Source: Gammaproteobacteria bacterium
GTDB lineage: Bacteria > Pseudomonadota > Gammaproteobacteria > SZUA-229
Reading direction: 5' to 3'
NCBI GenBank assembly: GCA_015488885.1
Contig: WFMW01000067.1
Location: 1-41,611, forward strand
Length of the DNA: 41,611 nucleotides
Shown: in pieces, positions 8,094 to 15,609 of the stretch
Position numbering within the stretch: position 1 is the stretch's first letter
Layout of the letters: each line of letters begins with the position of its first letter
The notes under the pieces: generated by a model
What the model was told of the DNA's origin: nothing
Database searches by the model: none
What the model saw: the letters and a program-made list of their open reading frames with translations, nothing else
Position numbers and translations under genes: made by a program

Positions 8094-8181
8094 CAGTTTT
8101 CTTCATTTAGCCATCTTCAGCTATTAATGTATCGAGCAAATAATCTATAACAAAACAGGAAAACACTAATATACCCATATT

Positions 8182-8240
8182 GTTTACAAATTGTTTACAA
8201 ATTCATAAAACACCCTGTTTACAAATTTATAGAACACCTA
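8182..8240. repeat. Direct repeats GTTTACAAATT upstream of the EAL gene
   Basis: GTTTACAAATT occurs at 8182-8192, 8193-8203 and 8217-8227. The last two belong to 24-bp tandem units (8193-8216 and 8217-8240) that agree at 21 of 24 positions. The array lies 90-150 bp upstream of the EAL gene start and downstream of the deoxynucleoside kinase gene, in a 258-bp gap. It could be a regulator-binding array or a simple tandem duplication. Confidence 0.8.
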
Positions 8241-8306
8241 TTAGTCATTAACACGTAATTTAATTAAATTGGTTCCAGAGGTTACCGATTAGTTCCAGAA
8301 ATAGTA

Positions 8307-8321
8307 GGAAGCTTTGCTTCC
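8307..8321. terminator. Small hairpin downstream of the deoxynucleoside kinase gene
   Basis: GGAAGC and GCTTCC pair perfectly around a 3-base loop (TTT on the plus strand), 31 bp past the stop of the minus-strand kinase gene. The sequence after it on that strand is only moderately T-rich, so it would be a weak terminator at best. Confidence 0.3.
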
Positions 8322-8351
8322 ATAGTTACCCTCAGACGAAGCATAACCGCC

Positions 8352-9026
8352 TTATGACAAAACAAGTTGTGAAGGGTTAAAATAATGTCGTCCGCTGTGT
8401 TTTTGCATAATGCGTTGAAACAATAACTGGTAGTCATCTTCATTATGCGCGAAGTCTATTTCCGCTGCATTAACAATTAATAAAGGCGAACGATTATACT
8501 GGTAGAAAAACTGGACATAGGCATCACACAAACGTTGTAAATACGCCGCTTCGATCAAACGTTCATGAGGCAGACCACGTTTTTCGATACGCTCAAGCAG
8601 GACCTCCACCGGTGCCTGCAGATAAATAACCAGATCAGGCTGAACCACATCAATGGTCAGACTGGTATACACCTGCTCATACAAATCGAGTTCATCTTTA
8701 TCCAGGGTCAATTCGGCAAACAACCGGTCTTTTTCCAGTAGATAATCGGCCACACGTACCGGGTTGAACATATCTTCCTGCTTGATGGCTTTTAACTGCC
8801 GGGCACGTTGCAACAGAAAATACAACTGTGTCGGCAGGGCGGCCTGTTGCGGATTCTCATAAAACTTTTGCAGAAACGGATTTTCATCAGCACTTTCAAG
8901 TAACAGATTACTGCCAAAGGACTGTGCCAGCCGGTTGGCCAGTGTGGTTTTACCCACACCAATCGGCCCTTCCACCACCACAAATCCCGGCGGTGTTAAT
9001 TGCTTGTTTGATTCAATATTCATCAT
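8352..9026 (-). CDS. Deoxynucleoside (dG/dA-type) kinase
   Basis: This is a soluble kinase that phosphorylates deoxyribonucleosides for dNTP salvage (dNK family). The P-loop EGPIGVGKTT is at residues 19-28. QLYFLLQRARQLK and YLLEKDRLFAEL follow, matching the family's substrate-binding and DR(S/L) regions, then YLQAPVEVLLERIEKRG, the lid-like Arg-rich segment. Length 224 is normal. It follows folK and pcnB on the same strand, the usual gammaproteobacterial order, but panB and panC, which often come next, are absent. Substrate choice cannot be read from sequence alone. The start is either of two adjacent ATG codons. Confidence 0.88.
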   Translation of the reverse strand: MMNIESNKQLTPPGFVVVEGPIGVGKTTLANRLAQSFGSNLLLESADENPFLQKFYENPQQAALPTQLYFLLQRARQLKAIKQEDMFNPVRVADYLLEKDRLFAELTLDKDELDLYEQVYTSLTIDVVQPDLVIYLQAPVEVLLERIEKRGLPHERLIEAAYLQRLCDAYVQFFYQYNRSPLLIVNAAEIDFAHNEDDYQLLFQRIMQKHSGRHYFNPSQLVLS

Positions 9027-9085
9027 TTAATTATTATTTGCTTTGGCTCTGGATCTCAGGCCACATAACGATATAACATATCTGC

Positions 9086-9607
9086 TCAGAGATTTCCCTG
9101 ATAAGTTGCCGCATAATTCATTGAAGCTTCGTCTGAATTATTGATTAATGGCTGGTTAATCAATGTTTTCAATTTACCACAACCGGGAATTTCAATCGAT
9201 GGCACCAGTTTCAACAAGGGTAAAAAAACAAAATCACGCTGCAAAATACCTGGATGAGGCACCGTTAAACGCGGGTGGTGAATCATTTCATCCCCATACA
9301 ATAATAGATCCAGATCCAGGGTACGCGCGCCCCAGTGCTGTGTCCTCACCCGTCCCTGTTTGTTTTCAATTATCTGAAGTTGATCGAGTAGTGATAAAGC
9401 CTGCAGGCTGGTGGTAAGCTTAGCCACTGCATTGATATAGTCTGGCTGATTCTGTGGCCCCATCGGTTTACTGGAATAATAACCTGAATCTATAATAAAT
9501 GTCGTTTGTGGAATTTTTGACAGGGCTGTCAGCGCAGCTTTAATCTGCAACAAAGGTTGTGCGAGATTGCTGCCTAAACCGATAAAAACAGTGACTGGAC
9601 GGGGCAT
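9086..9607 (-). CDS. folK: 2-amino-4-hydroxy-6-hydroxymethyldihydropteridine pyrophosphokinase
   Basis: HPPK transfers pyrophosphate from ATP to 6-hydroxymethyl-dihydropterin in folate synthesis, in the cytosol. It starts MPRPVTVFIGLGSNL with the family GLGSN motif. RTLDLDLLLYGDE carries the two metal-binding Asp residues. HPRLTVPHPGILQRDFVFLPL is the classic C-terminal signature. The 173 residues are near the usual length of about 160, with a short extra tail. It is 37 bp from pcnB and 59 bp from the kinase gene, so probably in one transcript. Confidence 0.94.
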   Translation of the reverse strand: MPRPVTVFIGLGSNLAQPLLQIKAALTALSKIPQTTFIIDSGYYSSKPMGPQNQPDYINAVAKLTTSLQALSLLDQLQIIENKQGRVRTQHWGARTLDLDLLLYGDEMIHHPRLTVPHPGILQRDFVFLPLLKLVPSIEIPGCGKLKTLINQPLINNSDEASMNYAATYQGNL

Positions 9608-9644
9608 TTATACACTATTACAATGTGAGATTAATCAGCAATCA

Positions 9645-11210
9645 TCAAAGTTGTGTGGATGGTTTGTGTTTTGAACGTGGTTTTCGTGGTTTCCCTGCTT
9701 GTGCAGATTTATCCACTGCGGTATTTTGCTTACTCACGCTAATTTTTTTACCGTCTATTTTATTACTGCCTGCTTTCTTACTGCCTGTTTTCTTACTACG
9801 GCCTGGTTGTTTTAATATTTTATTCTGCTGTTCGACAGACAACTGCTGCAGGTTTGTCCACCATTCACAATCTGCTTCCACCTCTTCACCTGAACGTGCG
9901 CGTAAACACAGAAAATCGTAGGCGGCACGGAATTTAGGATGCTCCAGTACAGCCATAACGCGACGACCTTTGCGGTAATGAAAACGTGTTTGCAAGCCCC
10001 AGATATCACGCATGGTGGAAGTAAAACGCCGTGGAATGGAAATACTTTTAACCTGCTGGCGCATCACTGCGGTTGCCGCTTTCTGTATAGCTACCGAATA
10101 AGGCAGACCTTTTGCAGATATTTCCTGCGCACGTTTTGACACCGGCACCCATAGCAGGGCTGCAAATAAAAATGCCGGGGTAACATGCTGATTGTTTTTA
10201 ATGCGCTCATCAGTACTCGTCATGGCCGACTGTAATAACGGCATAATCTGTGGATCTTCTTTAATGGCCAGGGCGGTTGCGGGGAACAGATAATGCAGAA
10301 TATTAAATTCATTCAATGCATTAAAACTTTTTAAGGCATGGCCGGAATGAAACATTTTCAGCACTTCTTCATACAGACGTGCGGCAGGAATATCCTGCAA
10401 TAAAGGCGCTAATTTATAAATAGGCAGACGTGAGTTTTCTTCAATAGTAAAATCAAGTTTTGCGGCGAATCTGATTGCTCTCAACATTCGCACCGGGTCT
10501 TCATGATAGCGCTTATCTGCATCACCAATCATTTGCAGATGGCGCTGTTTAACATGACTGAGGCCACCAACAAAATCAATCACACTGAAATTTGAAATAT
10601 CGTAATACAAAGCATTGGCAGTAAAATCACGGCGCCAGACATCATCACTGATATTACCATACACATTATCGCGGACAATACGCCCGGTTTCATCCAGACA
10701 ACCCGAATCCGAACGGCCATGATCTGCCCGATAAGTGGCAACTTCAATGGTCTGTCGGCCAAAATATACATGAGCAAGGCGAAATCGACGACCGATTAAA
10801 CGACAGTTACGAAATAATGCCGCGACCTGTTCCGGGGTGGCATCGGTGGCCACATCAAAATCTTTTGGTATTTCCCCAATTAATAAATCACGTACGGCGC
10901 CGCCAACCAGACAGGCCTGAAAACCAGCCTGATGCAGTCGATACAATACTTTGAGTGCATGTTTATCGATGCGTTTTCTGGAAATACCATGTTCCCCACG
11001 AGGAACAATTGTCGCATGACTTAAATATTTAGCGTGTTTTTTTGACTGATGCTGACCTGACTGATGCTGGTCTAACGGATGTTCAAACTGTCGTGCTGAT
11101 TTCCGACTCACGCTATCTAGCCCGGCATTCGTCGTTACTACTTTTTTTTTCGCTATACGTGTATCACGACACTGCTGTTTGAATGCCAGTGATTTTAGCC
11201 ACTTCAGCAT
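9645..11210 (-). CDS. pcnB: Poly(A) polymerase I
   Basis: This enzyme adds 3' poly(A) tails that promote RNA decay. The nucleotidyltransferase head shows CLVGGAVRDLLIG (GG at 103-104) and DFDVATDA (catalytic Asp pair at 117 and 119), then CRLIGRRFRLAHV and RRDFTANALYYD, the class II CCA-adding/poly(A) polymerase pattern. The synteny with folK and the long Lys/Arg/Ser-rich tail (about 470-521) favour PcnB over a tRNA CCA enzyme. The first 80 residues are a basic extension. It contains a 15-bp tandem duplication (11043-11072, encoding QHQSGQHQS). The ATG at 11210 overlaps the stop of a 62-codon ORF as TGATG, suggesting translational coupling. Confidence 0.92.
   Translation of the reverse strand: MLKWLKSLAFKQQCRDTRIAKKKVVTTNAGLDSVSRKSARQFEHPLDQHQSGQHQSKKHAKYLSHATIVPRGEHGISRKRIDKHALKVLYRLHQAGFQACLVGGAVRDLLIGEIPKDFDVATDATPEQVAALFRNCRLIGRRFRLAHVYFGRQTIEVATYRADHGRSDSGCLDETGRIVRDNVYGNISDDVWRRDFTANALYYDISNFSVIDFVGGLSHVKQRHLQMIGDADKRYHEDPVRMLRAIRFAAKLDFTIEENSRLPIYKLAPLLQDIPAARLYEEVLKMFHSGHALKSFNALNEFNILHYLFPATALAIKEDPQIMPLLQSAMTSTDERIKNNQHVTPAFLFAALLWVPVSKRAQEISAKGLPYSVAIQKAATAVMRQQVKSISIPRRFTSTMRDIWGLQTRFHYRKGRRVMAVLEHPKFRAAYDFLCLRARSGEEVEADCEWWTNLQQLSVEQQNKILKQPGRSKKTGSKKAGSNKIDGKKISVSKQNTAVDKSAQAGKPRKPRSKHKPSTQL
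11043..11072. repeat. 15-bp tandem duplication near the pcnB 5' end
   Basis: TGACTGATGCTGACC (11043-11057) is followed at once by TGACTGATGCTGGTC (11058-11072), identical in 13 of 15 positions. It encodes a repeated Gln/His-rich stretch in the N-terminal extension of PcnB. Confidence 0.8.
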
Positions 11211-11398
11211 CAGTCAAAATCCCTGATAATCAGCGTTAGTACATCACCTGATGGCTGTGAACTTTTTATGGTTTGCGAATCGGCCCGGGTTAGTTGATTA
11301 GATGAATAAATTGCCTGTATATCTGTGTTATGACGAATGTTATGACGAAAACCCATCACACAGAAGTGGTCTGTTTCATTTACGAAAAATTGATTCAT
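11210..11398 (-). CDS. Small hypothetical protein coupled to pcnB
   Basis: A 62-residue frame starts MNQFFVNETDHFCVMGFRHN and ends LTLIIRDFD. I do not recognise a family, a signal peptide or a membrane segment. The argument for a real gene is position: its TGA overlaps the pcnB ATG (TGATG), and it fills the gap between hslR and pcnB on the same strand. The argument against is a poor ribosome site (GGGAAG, 17 bp before the ATG) and unremarkable composition. It could simply be the chance-open leader of pcnB. Confidence 0.35.
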   Translation of the reverse strand: MNQFFVNETDHFCVMGFRHNIRHNTDIQAIYSSNQLTRADSQTIKSSQPSGDVLTLIIRDFD

Positions 11399-11420
11399 GA
11401 CTTATTCAGAGCTTCCCTTG

Positions 11421-11487
11421 TTTTTTTAAACCAGATATTTTTTAACCCGGATATTTTTTTAAACCAGATATTTTTTTAAAACGGATA
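11421..11487. repeat. Four tandem 16-17-bp units over the hslR 3' end
   Basis: Units lie at 11421-11437, 11438-11453, 11454-11470 and 11471-11487. The first and third are identical (TTTTTTTAAACCAGATA). The hslR stop falls inside the second unit, so the last residues of the protein (KKISGLKKYPG) are repeat-encoded. Homopolymer T runs make the array prone to slippage. Confidence 0.85.
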
Positions 11488-11846
11488 ATATGTTGTCGCT
11501 CATGTTTATTGGGTCGTCTTTGTGGCATTGGACAGCTACTGGCCACAAGACGCCGGTTTTCTTCTGCCTGATGCCGTTTCTGTTTACTTGTTTGTGTTTC
11601 AATATACAATAAAACTGCTTCTTTTGCAGGCCGACGTTTTTCATTTAAGCCGACTACTTCAATATCAAAATGCTCCAGTGCACGTTGAACACTTAAACTA
11701 TCACCAGTTTTGACCACATGTCCCGGCTTTACCCGCTGGCCATTAAGGTGTACCTTGCCACCACTTACCGCTTCGCTGGCCAGGGAACGTGTTTTAAAAA
11801 ATCGTGCTGCCCATAACCATTTATCAAGTCGAACGCTATCAATCAT
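11442..11846 (-). CDS. hslR: Hsp15, ribosome-associated S4-domain heat-shock protein
   Basis: Hsp15 binds free 50S subunits carrying a stalled nascent chain, through an S4 RNA-binding domain. The S4 domain (about residues 5-65) reads VRLDKWLWAARFFKTRSLAS and VHLNGQRVKPGHVVKTGD. The C-terminal part ends PNKHERQHIIRFKK, matching the RPxKxERRxLxRFK tail of the family. Ten or so extra residues then come from the tandem-repeat array over the stop codon. It begins 4 bp after the LysM/FecR gene on the same strand. Length 134 is close to that of E. coli Hsp15. Confidence 0.88.
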   Translation of the reverse strand: MIDSVRLDKWLWAARFFKTRSLASEAVSGGKVHLNGQRVKPGHVVKTGDSLSVQRALEHFDIEVVGLNEKRRPAKEAVLLYIETQTSKQKRHQAEENRRLVASSCPMPQRRPNKHERQHIIRFKKISGLKKYPG

Positions 11847-11849
11847 TGT

Positions 11850-12836
11850 TTACAAAGCAACAGCCAGTATGACTGCTCCACCCAACAACCACCACCAGAA
11901 ATTAGTATCCTTATCTTCTGCACTATTAGCGGGCGGTGCGGCTTTTTTCGGTTGCTCAGAATTTTTGACTACTGGATGCAATATGGCCGTATCAATTTTA
12001 CGTTTTAAAGGTTTTTTATCGGGCAAGGCAACATAGGCAGTATCACCTTTGGCAAGCAAGACCTTACCGGCTTTGTTGCTGACATTCACCAGGCCTTTTA
12101 TTACTTCAAGATACAGTCCGTTATCGGCATTCGCTCTGCCGCCACAACCTTTGGACTGGAATACCCTTAAGGCATATTCTGTCCCCCTAACGCCGACATT
12201 AGCTACGGGTGTTTTTAACTCATAGACATCATTTTTCAACCTGCCGATGGTTCCGCTGACTTTACGCAAACTACCACGCAGCAAGTTTAGAATACTACGC
12301 CGACTGTCAATTTTCAACGCATAATCTTCAATTACTATAACACTGTAGCAATGCAAATCAAGTATGGCTTTATCAATCATATGCAGTTGGATATAACCAT
12401 CTTCGCCAGTAATAATTTTATCGCCAAGATATACAGGGGTATTTTTTTTAAGTTTACGTGTTTGTTTCTCTGCATCAACAGCAACAACCTTTCCTCGTAC
12501 CTCGGTAACTGTACCAACCGGTTTTCGGTGTGATGCATGCATCGCGCCCCTATGTACTGTTGCTGGCATGGGTAAGCGCAGTTTTACCCCTGCTTTCATT
12601 CGGGTTTCATCAGCATGGATAAAGGCATGAGGATTCAGGCGTACAGTTTGTGCACGTAATGCTGCCCAGCGTTTTTTTTGCTGTGGATAAAGGCGTGAGA
12701 CAATATTATGCAACGTCTGTCCGGGTTGAACATACAGGTAGCGAATATCAGTATTATATTTTTCCGCCCCCCATGATAATGAAAAACAGCATAAAAACAG
12801 AGTAACCAGAATAAATTTCAGCAAAATGCCAAACAT
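11850..12836 (-). CDS. LysM and FecR domain envelope protein
   Basis: The N-terminus (MFGILLKFILVTLFLCCFSLSWG) is a signal peptide. A LysM-like module (about 32-80, YVQPGQTLHNIVSRLYPQ) would bind peptidoglycan. A FecR domain follows (about 105-260, GKVVAVDAEKQTRKL, GDKIITGEDGYIQLHM, TPVANVGVRGTEYALRV). The tail ends with one hydrophobic segment (FWWWLLGGAVILAVAL), so the protein is probably held in the inner membrane with its domains in the periplasm. No TonB receptor or ECF sigma gene is nearby, so it is not a classical FecIR system. Its partner is unknown. It probably shares a transcript with hslR. Confidence 0.8.
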   Translation of the reverse strand: MFGILLKFILVTLFLCCFSLSWGAEKYNTDIRYLYVQPGQTLHNIVSRLYPQQKKRWAALRAQTVRLNPHAFIHADETRMKAGVKLRLPMPATVHRGAMHASHRKPVGTVTEVRGKVVAVDAEKQTRKLKKNTPVYLGDKIITGEDGYIQLHMIDKAILDLHCYSVIVIEDYALKIDSRRSILNLLRGSLRKVSGTIGRLKNDVYELKTPVANVGVRGTEYALRVFQSKGCGGRANADNGLYLEVIKGLVNVSNKAGKVLLAKGDTAYVALPDKKPLKRKIDTAILHPVVKNSEQPKKAAPPANSAEDKDTNFWWWLLGGAVILAVAL

Positions 12837-12909
12837 AAAAATATTTACTCAATAATATCAGTTAGTATATGCCAGTTAGTATATTACAGGAGAGCTTCGT
12901 TTGATGGTG

Positions 12910-12934
12910 TTTTTACCCTGTCATAGGGTAAAAA
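12910..12934. terminator. Perfect bidirectional-type terminator after htpG
   Basis: TTTTTACCCT (12910-12919) and AGGGTAAAAA (12925-12934) form a perfect 10-bp stem with a 5-base loop GTCAT, with A and T tracts on both arms. It lies between htpG and the LysM/FecR gene, both on the minus strand. Confidence 0.65.
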
Positions 12935-12951
12935 GTGACCGAAAAAGCAGC

Positions 12952-12976
12952 AAAAAAGCCATCCATGGCCTTTTTT
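12952..12976 (-). terminator. htpG-proximal rho-independent terminator
   Basis: On the minus strand the stem GCCAT/ATGGC, flanked by A and T tracts with one mismatch, is followed by TTTTTTG. It lies 49 bp past the htpG stop and upstream of the second hairpin, so htpG appears to end with two tandem terminators. Confidence 0.6.
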
Positions 12977-13024
12977 ATACTTTTAAGCAGGTAAAAATCT
13001 AATAGAAATTTCTATCTGGCTTTT

Positions 13025-14923
13025 CTATCTGGCTAATAGTTTATTGACCCGCTTCACAAAACCGGCGGCATCTTCAAGTGAACTGCCAGCCGCAATTTGC
13101 GCCTGTTCAAATAACAGATGTACCCAGTCTTCAAACAGTTCGTCATCGGTAATGTCTTTAAGTTTCTCGATCAACTCATGATGTGGATTAAACTCCAGAA
13201 CGGGCTGTACCTTCGGCGCATATTGCCCGGCAGCCTGCATAATCTGTTGCATTTGCGGGCTCATTTCACCTTCATTTAATACCAGACAGGATGGTGAGTC
13301 GATTAAGCGCCTGGACATACGGATATCTTTAATATCATCGCCCAGTACTTTTTTAGCGTGTTCGATAACTGACGCAAAATCTTTTTCCAGCTTTTCCTTT
13401 TCCGCCTCTTTTTCCTTATCATCCTTATCATCCAGATCCAGTTCGCCACGGGCGACTGACTGTAAAGATTTGCCTTCAACTTCAGTTAGATGTGAAACCA
13501 GCCAGTCATCGACCCGGTCGCTCAGCAACAGCACTTCAATTCCTTTCTGTTTAAAGATCTCCAGATGTGGGCTGTTTTTGGCCGCCAGATAACTATCAGC
13601 AACAATATAATAGATTTTATCCTGGCCTTCCTGCATCCGGCTGATATAGTCATCAAAGGAAACATTCTGCTCATTATTATCGTTGTGCGTGCTGGCAAAA
13701 CGCAGTAATTTTGCAATCCGTTCACGATTGTCAGTATCTTCTACAGGACCTTCTTTGAGCACCTGACCAAAATTTTTCCAGAACGCTGCATAAGCTTCCG
13801 GTTTGTCTTTTACCAGTGTTTCCAGCATTTGCAGCACTTTTTTCACCGAAGCGCCACGAATGCGATTAATCACTTTATTTTGCTGCAGAATTTCACGTGA
13901 GACATTCAATGGAAGATCATCCGAATCGATAATCCCTTTTACAAAACGCAAATAATTTGGCATGAGGTTTTCAGCATCATCCATAATAAAAATACGTTTT
14001 ACATAGAGTTTAATACCACGTTTATGGTCACGGTCGAACAGATCAAACGGGGGATTTTCGGGAATATAAAGCAGCGAGGTATAACGTTGATTACCTTCAA
14101 CTTTTGAGTGTATCCAGGTCATCGGATCGGCAAAATCCATGGTTGAATGTTTATAGAATTCCTTATATTCTTCCTCACTGATTTCACTTTTATCCCGTGT
14201 CCACAAAGCTGATGCACTGTTAACCCGAGTCAGTTTTTTACTGCCTTCAACCGGTTTACCTTCATCATCCCTTTCCTGTTCATACATCATTATCGGTATG
14301 GATATATGATCGGAATATTGTTTAATAATGCTTTTCAGCCGATACTCACTGGCAAATTCAGTTTCAGAGTCTTTCAGATGCAGGGTAACCGTTGTTCCAC
14401 GATTTTCGCGCTTAGTACCTTCCAGTGAGAAACTACCCGCACCGTCTGATTCCCAGCGTACACCCTCATCAGCAGTGGCTCCCGCTTTACGGGTTTCCAG
14501 CGTCACCTTGTCTGCAACAATAAATGCGGAATAAAACCCCACCCCAAACTGACCGATCATCTGCGAATCTTTTGCCTGGTCTCCAGTCATGGATTCAAGG
14601 AATTTACGTGTTCCAGAACTGGCAATAGTGCCAATGTTATCAATAACTTCCTGTCGCGACATGCCAACACCATTATCACTAAAACTGACTGTTTTTGCCT
14701 CTTCATCGAACTCAACGGTAATCTTTAACTCACCATCACCCGCATATAAGGCATCGTCTTCCAGTGCCTGAAAACGCAGCTTATCGCAGGCATCCGATGC
14801 ATTGGAGATTAATTCACGAACAAAAATTTCTTTATTAGAATACAGGGAATGCGTCATCAGATGCAGAATCTGACGGGCTTCTGTCTGAAATTCCATGGTT
14901 TCTTTACAGGCTTCTACACTCAT
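13025..14923 (-). CDS. htpG: Chaperone HtpG (Hsp90)
   Basis: HtpG is the cytosolic bacterial Hsp90, an ATP-driven chaperone dimer. The GHKL ATPase domain (about 1-220) shows LYSNKEIFVRELISNASDA, DNGVGMSR, GTIASSGTRKF and QIGQFGVGFYSAF-type motifs. The middle domain carries LPLNVSREILQQNK with its catalytic Arg. The C-terminal dimerisation domain ends VKRVNKLLAR. Length 632 is normal. The start MSVEACKETMEFQTEARQ fits homologues. The 158-bp gap before ogt on its 5' side holds copies of the GTAACTACTCAG repeat. Confidence 0.97.
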   Translation of the reverse strand: MSVEACKETMEFQTEARQILHLMTHSLYSNKEIFVRELISNASDACDKLRFQALEDDALYAGDGELKITVEFDEEAKTVSFSDNGVGMSRQEVIDNIGTIASSGTRKFLESMTGDQAKDSQMIGQFGVGFYSAFIVADKVTLETRKAGATADEGVRWESDGAGSFSLEGTKRENRGTTVTLHLKDSETEFASEYRLKSIIKQYSDHISIPIMMYEQERDDEGKPVEGSKKLTRVNSASALWTRDKSEISEEEYKEFYKHSTMDFADPMTWIHSKVEGNQRYTSLLYIPENPPFDLFDRDHKRGIKLYVKRIFIMDDAENLMPNYLRFVKGIIDSDDLPLNVSREILQQNKVINRIRGASVKKVLQMLETLVKDKPEAYAAFWKNFGQVLKEGPVEDTDNRERIAKLLRFASTHNDNNEQNVSFDDYISRMQEGQDKIYYIVADSYLAAKNSPHLEIFKQKGIEVLLLSDRVDDWLVSHLTEVEGKSLQSVARGELDLDDKDDKEKEAEKEKLEKDFASVIEHAKKVLGDDIKDIRMSRRLIDSPSCLVLNEGEMSPQMQQIMQAAGQYAPKVQPVLEFNPHHELIEKLKDITDDELFEDWVHLLFEQAQIAAGSSLEDAAGFVKRVNKLLAR

Positions 14924-14963
14924 TTATAAGACTCCAGAATGGGTTAACAAAAATAATAGTAAC

Positions 14964-15020
14964 GACTACACGAGTAGTCAAAATCAACTGTAACTGCGCA
15001 GATTGCTACTGAGTAGTTAC
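14964..15020. repeat. GTAACTACTCAG-family palindromes upstream of htpG
   Basis: GACTAC and GTAGTC (14964-14979) form a short hairpin. GTAACTGCGCAG (14990-15001) and CTGAGTAGTTAC (15009-15020) then form an imperfect 12-bp stem around ATTGCTA. The second arm is an exact inverse copy of the family consensus seen near rplS. Confidence 0.75.
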
Positions 15021-15081
15021 AAAAAATATTGAAATAATGTGTGGTATATGGGGCTATTTTTGTTAATTTCAAGAAAAATAA

Positions 15082-15603
15082 TCAATAGCCGTTTAATCTG
15101 CTTTCATGCTTCAACAGCCAGTGTTTTACCTGCATCAAACGACCGCTACGGGTACCACAATAACCGCCCGCCCCATCAGCCGCAACCACACGATGACAGG
15201 GAATAACCAGAGGTAATGGATTACTGCGGCAGGCACCACCTACCGCACGTGCAGAGGTATTTAACTTTTTTGCAACCTCACCATAGGTTTGAGTACAGCC
15301 ATAAGGGATCTGCTGTAGCGCACGCAGGACACGGTGCTGAAATTCCGTACCACTCACACCAAGTTCGATATCAAAGGTTTTAAAGGTCGAATCGGCATTA
15401 CAATATTGCTCAATCTGCTGACAGGCTGACTGCACCACCGGATCAGTTGAAGATTTTTCCTCGGCATATTGCAGAAAATCCAGTGCTATCAATTTGTGCT
15501 GCTGAAAACACAAGCCGATAGCATTAAAAGGCGTCTGCACAATGGCATTATAATATTTTAGCCCGGAATGTTTGTTTACCCATGTATTCACCTGTTTAAT
15601 CAT
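15082..15603 (-). CDS. ogt: Methylated-DNA--protein-cysteine methyltransferase
   Basis: This suicide repair protein transfers the alkyl group of O6-alkylguanine to its own Cys. The active-site motif IPCHRVV lies near residues 139-145, preceded by the helix-turn-helix region TYGEVAKKLNTSARAVGGACRSNPLPL. At 173 residues it is the short Ogt/MGMT form without an Ada regulatory domain. The segment after the active site, GGYCGTRSGRLMQVKHWLLKHE, fits the family. It starts 6 bp after the TPR-like gene ends, so the two are probably co-transcribed. Confidence 0.92.
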   Translation of the reverse strand: MIKQVNTWVNKHSGLKYYNAIVQTPFNAIGLCFQQHKLIALDFLQYAEEKSSTDPVVQSACQQIEQYCNADSTFKTFDIELGVSGTEFQHRVLRALQQIPYGCTQTYGEVAKKLNTSARAVGGACRSNPLPLVIPCHRVVAADGAGGYCGTRSGRLMQVKHWLLKHESRLNGY

Positions 15604-15609
15604 CTATTT

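Noticed and set aside
8182-8240. Possible CRISPR-like repeats
   Set aside because: Only two or three copies, no uniform spacers, and no cas gene anywhere in the window.
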